DNA from: Diploptera punctata
Lineage: Eukaryota; Arthropoda; Insecta; Blattodea; Blaberidae
Direction of reading: 5' to 3'
Assembly (NCBI GenBank): GCA_030220185.1
Contig: JASPKZ010009863.1
Coordinates: 1 to 64,000 of the forward strand
DNA length: 64,000 nucleotides
Below are positions 22,510 through 64,000 of the stretch, piece by piece. Each line of letters opens with the position of its first letter. The first letter of the stretch is position 1. The notes under the pieces were generated by a model. That model had not been told where the DNA came from, searched no databases, and saw only the letters and a program-made list of their open reading frames with translations. Position numbers and translations under genes: made by a program.

Positions 22510-22645
22510 TTCTTACCCTTGTCAAATTTATATTGTGTAGTTTATATCTATTATGTATCAATCATAAATTTTATTGTATGTATAATTTAGCCCTGGTGAA
22601 GTGGAAGAGATGACCTTACGGTCTTAACTCCAATAGGTAAAATAA
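22510..22645 (+). mobile_element. LINE 3' end with conserved hairpin
   Basis: GCCCTGGTGAAGTGGAAGAG is followed by ACCTTACGGTCTTAACTCC and AATAAATAAA. This is the same terminal stem-loop module as at 19660, 48850 and 57510. Confidence 0.6.
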
Positions 22646-22694
22646 ATAAACAATTAAACTCTATACATATAGAGAAGCAATGAAAAAGGTGTCA

Positions 22695-23628
22695 TCTTTA
22701 TTATAAGGTATATAAATTTCAGCCTTGCATGTGTTTGTGCTCCTCGTAAAACTGGAAAAGTAGTTGATAGATTGACTTGAAATTTTAGATTTTTAGATTT
22801 AGATTTATTTAGCCTGGTGGAGTTAAGGCCATGTGGCCTTCTCTTCCACTCACCAGAACAAACATATGTTACATATGAATACAAAAAAATTACAATAATA
22901 GTCATATTAAACAGGACAAACATATGTTACATATGAATACAAAAAAATTATAATAATAGTCATATTAAACAGGACAAACATATGTTACATATGAATACAA
23001 AAAAAATTACAATAGTAGTCATATTGAACAATTAATTATCAGTCATATTGAATAATAATGAAAATAATGTCTAATAATACAATGAAACTAAATACAATTA
23101 AAATTAAATTAAGGATACAATGAATAAAAAAAAAGGAATAACAGCTCGAATCTACTATACATAAAAAAGAAAAGAAAAAAATACAAAGAAAGTAATAAAC
23201 TACAATGAATTAATCTATGCTTTTTATTAATTGACAGAACGTTGCATTTGAATACGCGCGTGTGTTTTCTATAGTAAATATTAGTATCTGAAACCATTAG
23301 GTGTAAAATTACACCTGAAATGAAAATTTAATAATCCCTCTAACGATCGAGATTGTTGATGTTTGACAACGAAACTCAGTATATGCTATTGAAATGAACC
23401 GAGGTAGATATTATCCAAAAAATCAGTGAAAAGGGGTCATTAGAAGTGGTAATTTAGCTGAAATCCGAAATTAAAAAATATTTTTCAGCAGCCGTCATGC
23501 TTGGTTGGTCGCAATGTATACCAAACAATTCAATTAACACGTAATTTATATTTAACTTATTCAACTAAAAATAAAAAACACGCATTTCATTTATTTAGGC
23601 GTAGCAGCACATGCCGGGTATTCGCCAG
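22695..23628 (+). mobile_element. Nonautonomous Helitron-like element, split by a LINE 3' end
   Basis: It starts A|TCTTTATTATAAGG and shares TTGACTTGAAATTTT, AACGTTGCATTTGAATACGC and AAACTCAGTATATGCTATTG with 5853-6198. Its end (ATTTATTTAGGCGTAGCAGC ... GGTATTCGCCAGT) matches the terminus at 45089, with CCAG where a Helitron should have CTAG. The stretch 22785-23220 is an inserted minus-strand LINE end. It has no helicase. Confidence 0.55.
22785..23220 (-). mobile_element. LINE 3' end with three 58-bp tandem units
   Basis: It starts with the complement of the conserved terminal hairpin (TTAAGGCCATGTGGCCTTCT) and continues into three units of CAAACATATGTTACATATG ... AATAGTCATATT, each about 58 bp. 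The plus-strand copy at 19535 has two units. It is inserted in the Helitron-like element. Confidence 0.7.
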
Positions 23629-23737
23629 TTTATCATAAAGTTATTATCAAAAGCTAATGGCTATAAGAAGTTTATGTTTACAGTAACTTACTAAAGAACA
23701 AACGTTGGAAGATTGGTCTGCTATTTGCTTTTTCTCT

Positions 23738-24640
23738 GACTCACTCACTGGCACTATCGAACCCGGAGGTTCATGGCCGCTCGCACATAAGCTCTCCATA
23801 CAACCCTATCCCGAACTAATATTTTTTCTAGTTTTTCTATATACACCCCACTGACATTGTGGAAGAGGCTAGTGAAATGCTTTGTGTGGAGTGTAGCATT
23901 GTATGGTGCAGAGACTTTGAAATTACGGCGGAATGAGGAAAAGCGACTGGAAGCTTTTGAGATGTGGATATGGAGAAGGATGGAACGTATAAAATGGACG
24001 AACAAAATAAAAATAAAGATGTGCTAGACAGAGTGGGTGAAGGAAGAACAATGCTGGAACTCATAAAGAAGAGGGAAATAAATTGGATTGGTCAGTGGCT
24101 AAGAAGAAACTGCCTGCTGACGGATGCACTAGAAGGAATGGCCAACGGAAAGAAAGTTAGAGGTAGATAAAGACATCAGATGATAGACAATATAAAAATA
24201 AATGGTTTGTATGCGGATACAAAAAGGAAAGCTGAGTTAAGGAAAGAGTGGAGAATGCTGAGTTTGCAGTGAAAGACCTGCTCTTGGGCAGAACACTATG
24301 AATGAATTAATGAATGATATCGTGGTTAATCTTGTTCATCTACCTCATTCCCGACCTACCTATTGGATGCTTTCCCTCTGATTTTCCTGCAAGAAATTTC
24401 CACCCCCTTTTTTTCATTCCCTATACGTGCCACATGTCATGCCCACCGCACACTACGAAATTTTACAGTTATTACATCTGGTTGCCCTTAAAGATCACGC
24501 AGCTCACTGTTATATAATCTTCTTCATTCGCCTGCTTTCGATTCTCTTTGGTCCAAAAATGTTTCCCAAGTATCCATCTCTATTTTCAAATATTTGTAAT
24601 CTTCCCCATCTTAAAGTAAGAGAATATGAATCACATATGT
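23738..24640 (-). mobile_element. RTE-like LINE family A, split by family C
   Basis: The 3' end at 23740-23825 is the complement of the AAMNLRVR/TAGTGCCAGTG end. The copy resumes at about 24325-24640 with the complement of GRPRMRW, HVARM, IIRTVK and FGPKR coding segments, much mutated. The interval 23826-24320 is a plus-strand LINE insertion. Confidence 0.75.
23826..24320 (+). mobile_element. LINE family C, 3' fragment
   Basis: The translation reads FVWSVALYGAETLKLRRNEEK, EAFEMWIWRRMERIKW, VGEGRTMLELIKKREINWIG and WLRRNCLLTDALEGMANGKK, the classic ORF2 C-terminal region of RTE-type LINEs. It ends with the family-typical (TGAA)n-like ATGAATGAATTAATGAATG. Several frameshifts are present. Confidence 0.82.
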
Positions 24641-25485
24641 AAAAAAACTTTCTCCGTCTTACATTATCTTAGACGTTTAAAGAATTTTCTCCCAGTTTCA
24701 TTAAAACAAATCCTTGTGCAGAATCTTGTGTTGCCACACTTCGAATATTGTGACGTTATATATAATGATCTATACTATGACTTGTCGCAGAGACTGCAGC
24801 GTGTTCATAATGCTTGCGTCCGATTAATTTTCAACATCCGCCATTATGACCATATTTCCGAACACTTTAATAACCTCTCTTGGCTCCGTCTTACTGACAG
24901 ACGTAAATTGCACCCTCTTTCTCTACTTTTCAAGCTTCTGAATTCCTACACTGCTAGTTACCTGGCGTCCAGATTTGAGAAGTTATCCTCTTACCACAAT
25001 ATTGACACTAGGTTACAATATAACAGTCTGCTAACAATCTCTCTTCATAGCACTTCCTCTTATTCTACTTCCTTCACAGCAGCCTCTGCCAGCTCCTGGA
25101 ATTTCCTTCCTCAAGATATCAGGGGTTTCCCGCACCCTTGGCACTTTTAAGTCACGCTTATACAGTTACCTGTTGTCTAATAATTAATTTTTCTCTATTT
25201 AATTAAATTTACACTATGTCAATAATTTTTCTCGTTTTTTATATATCTTGTACATATTATATTTAATTAGATATATCTAGAGTAAATCAAAATACATTAT
25301 TATAATAATTATATTGTATTTATAACATGTAATCGTTTATGTTTATTGTAAATTAGATGTAAGACTATTTTTTTGTATTTTTTTAAACCTGGTTGAGTGA
25401 TAGACAAGGCCTTAAATCTGCCAGATAAAATAAAGCTATTGTTATTATTATTATTATTATTATTATATTATTATTATTATTATGT
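24641..25485 (+). mobile_element. CR1/L2-like LINE family D, 3' part
   Basis: The 174-codon frame at 24626-25150 has KTFSVLHYLRRLKNFLPVSL, LVLPHFEYCDVIYND, QRLQRVHNACVRLIFNIRHY, LTDRRKLHPLSLLFKLLNS and SWNFLPQDIRG. These are the C-terminal motifs of CR1/L2-type ORF2. The 3' UTR ends AACCTGGTTGAGTGATAGAC and AAGGCCTTAAATCTGCC, then an (ATT)n tail at 25440-25480. It abuts the 5' break of family A. Confidence 0.85.
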
Positions 25486-25735
25486 TTCGCATCCATTTAG
25501 TATATTATGTCATCATCATCTGCCTTTCAAGTATTAGGCCCAGTGGCCCGTTACGGTCTCCCGCCATCTCCGAAAAGGTCGACCCACAGGTCTGCTGCCT
25601 CGAGGAATGTAGTGAAGAATTTGTTTTGGTATTCTGTGACGATCCATGTGCTGAATATGGGCTAGCCAATTGTTTTTATATTCTTGGAGGTATTCAGATA
25701 TAGGTACGATGTTTAACTCACGTCTTACTGCCCGT
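25486..25735 (-). mobile_element. RTE-like LINE family L, C-terminal fragment
   Basis: The minus frame at 25806-25534 gives WIARAVRRELNIVPISEYLQ, NNWLAHIQHMDRHRIPKQIL and RPVGRPFRRWRETV, a typical RTE ORF2 tail with the GRPxxRW motif. The start of the frame overlaps a family M 3' end of opposite orientation (25736-25800). Confidence 0.75.
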
Positions 25736-25800
25736 GCGATCCATATTTGTAAATAATATTGTATGTATCTTAATTTTAGTTTAATAAAGTCCTTATGTAT
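25736..25800 (+). mobile_element. LINE family M 3' terminus
   Basis: ATCCATATTTGTAAATAATA, TTGTATGTATCTTA and TTTAATAAAGTCC match the 3' terminus of the long family M copy (complement at 15223-15285). Only the last 65 bases remain. Confidence 0.7.
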
Positions 25801-25937
25801 GTACATTTATCAAGTCATTTTAATGTTTTGTGTGTGACGACCAATATGCAGGCTTCATCAAGATCAATACATTAACATTAGAAGCGGTCGTTTCATTTAG
25901 ACACAAATTAAGAAACATTTCATTGCTGTGTTTGCAG

Positions 25938-63030
<37,093 letters not shown>

Positions 63031-63285
63031 GTATTTAACATAACTTGTGCGGTAATTACATGTTTTGTCAGATTATCAGTTTCTTCAAATTGTATCATAT
63101 CCTCTCTATTTATGTTCTGGTTCTCTGCTCTGGTTGATTTTTTCATTTTACATTAATCTGCAGCTCCTCTTATGTTCCTGTCATCTTGTTCTGTTATTTT
63201 TGTCGTTCCTACATGAAGGGCTCAGCTGTAAAACATGGTAGATGACAAATTCTTGAAAATTGAGTTGTAGCATGTAAACTGTAAT

Positions 63286-63400
63286 ATGTGACCTCTTGAA
63301 GCATTTCGTGCACATAGTTTTTACATCCGTCAATAGATAGCAGATGTATTGTCACGGTAAATAATACTACATGCACCAAATGCTTTCAGGAGGTCACATA
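63286..63400. mobile_element. Small MITE-like inverted repeat
   Basis: Arms TATGTGACCTCTTGAAGCAT (starting 63286) and the complement TATGTGACCTCCTGAAAGCA (ending 63400) are about 28 bases long and bound about 115 bp. The family A LINE begins right after it. Confidence 0.6.
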
Positions 63401-64000
63401 CTCTTACTTACTCACTGGCACTATCGAACCCGTAGGTTCATGGTCACACGGACATAAGCTCTCCATACATCCCTATCTTGAGCTAATGCTTTCCAATCAT
63501 TCCCTTTATAATCCACTTGCCTCAAATCATAGTTAATGTTATTCTCCTACCTCATTCTTGATTTACCAACTCGGCGTTTTCCCTCTGGCTTTCCTACAAG
63601 AAGCTTCCATGCAAGTCTTTCATTCCCCATACATGCAACATGTCCTGCCCATCGCAGTCTATGAGACGTAACTGTTCTTATTATATCTGGCTTCCTATAA
63701 AGACCATATAGTTCATTGTTATGTAGTCTTCTCCATTCACCTATCTGTTTATCCCTCTTTGGTCCAAAAATCTTCCTAAGTACTTTATTCTCAAATACTT
63801 GTAATCTCCTTTCCTCCCTTAAAGTAAGAGTCCATGTTTCGCACCCATATAATATAACTGGTAGAATAATAGTCTTACATATTTTCAGTTTAACATTTTT
63901 GAAAGGAGTTGGGACATTAAAAGTCTCTGTAATGCATAATAGCACGCATTTCCAGAATTGAGCCTATGTTTAATTTCTTTGTGCATCTCATTCCTATTTG
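63401..64000 (-). mobile_element. RTE-like LINE family A, 3' end, continues beyond the window
   Basis: The tail complement CTTACTTACTCACTGGCAC is followed by the frame 63945-63547 (KLKICKTIILPVILYGCETW, RRLQVFENKVLRKIFGPKRD, ELYGLYRKPDIIRTVTSHRL, RWAGHVACMGNERLAWKLLV). It is open over 132 codons and so fairly young. The copy is cut by the window end within the NRNEMHKEI region. Confidence 0.9.

Noticed and set aside
1..25937. Upstream PTPDC1 exon (the CGG-x-x-CKYEN-P-x-R-W region of the human protein)
   Set aside because: I read the interval on the plus strand and found no convincing match with flanking AG and GT in phase 2; most of it is repeat sequence.

Overview
This window is nuclear DNA from an animal, most likely an insect. 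It holds one recognisable host gene, broken into small exons with GT-AG introns, inside a dense and heavily nested field of transposable-element remnants. RTE-like, CR1/L2-like and jockey-like LINEs, Penelope-like elements, Helitrons, tRNA-derived SINEs, and Tc1, piggyBac and hAT DNA transposons occur together. AT-rich intergenic sequence and (AAT)n LINE tails point to a large-genome insect, with a cockroach-like polyneopteran as my best guess. That species guess is inference. Almost all long reading frames here are decayed transposon frames; nothing looks bacterial or viral.

Host gene. Seven plus-strand exons (25938-26018, 31589-31704, 33402-33524, 50827-51011, 55774-55885, 59359-59557, 62881-63030) encode an orthologue of PTPDC1, a dual-specificity-like protein tyrosine phosphatase that in mammals is linked to cilia and centrosomes. 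All six junctions keep intron phase and have GT and AG ends. The first exon or exons and the 3' part lie outside the window or were not found. Exon 4 has one extra base directly after the catalytic P-loop codons (near 50841). This would stop translation about ten codons later, so it is either an assembly or allelic error or a real inactivation.

Layout. 1-835: low complexity and a dispersed repeat. 836-3815: a satellite of about 140-bp monomers. 3.9-13 kb: LINE, Helitron and SINE pieces, with an RTE family here called A that recurs 12 times in the window. 13-25.9 kb: nested SINE, Penelope and LINE remnants, a degenerate tRNA-Tyr, and a 431/420-bp SINE-like family with clear target-site duplications. 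25.9-33.5 kb: exons 1-3, with an HSE-rich promoter-like insert and a 43-bp minisatellite in the introns. 33.5-50.8 kb (intron 3, 17.3 kb): LINEs, a Penelope remnant, a TTAA-flanked piggyBac-like element holding a 160-bp foldback module, a Helitron, a Tc1 element and long-TIR elements. 50.8-64 kb: exons 4-7 separated by a nested Penelope locus, an internally deleted RTE with an 11-bp duplication, a 2.1-kb jockey/foldback composite, and a hAT remnant split by an RTE copy.

The most unusual material is a set of foldback elements whose 3' modules carry a hammerhead-like hairpin-GAAA core and which surround or replace ordinary LINE and Penelope coding sequence. The broken phosphatase active-site exon is the other point most worth checking.
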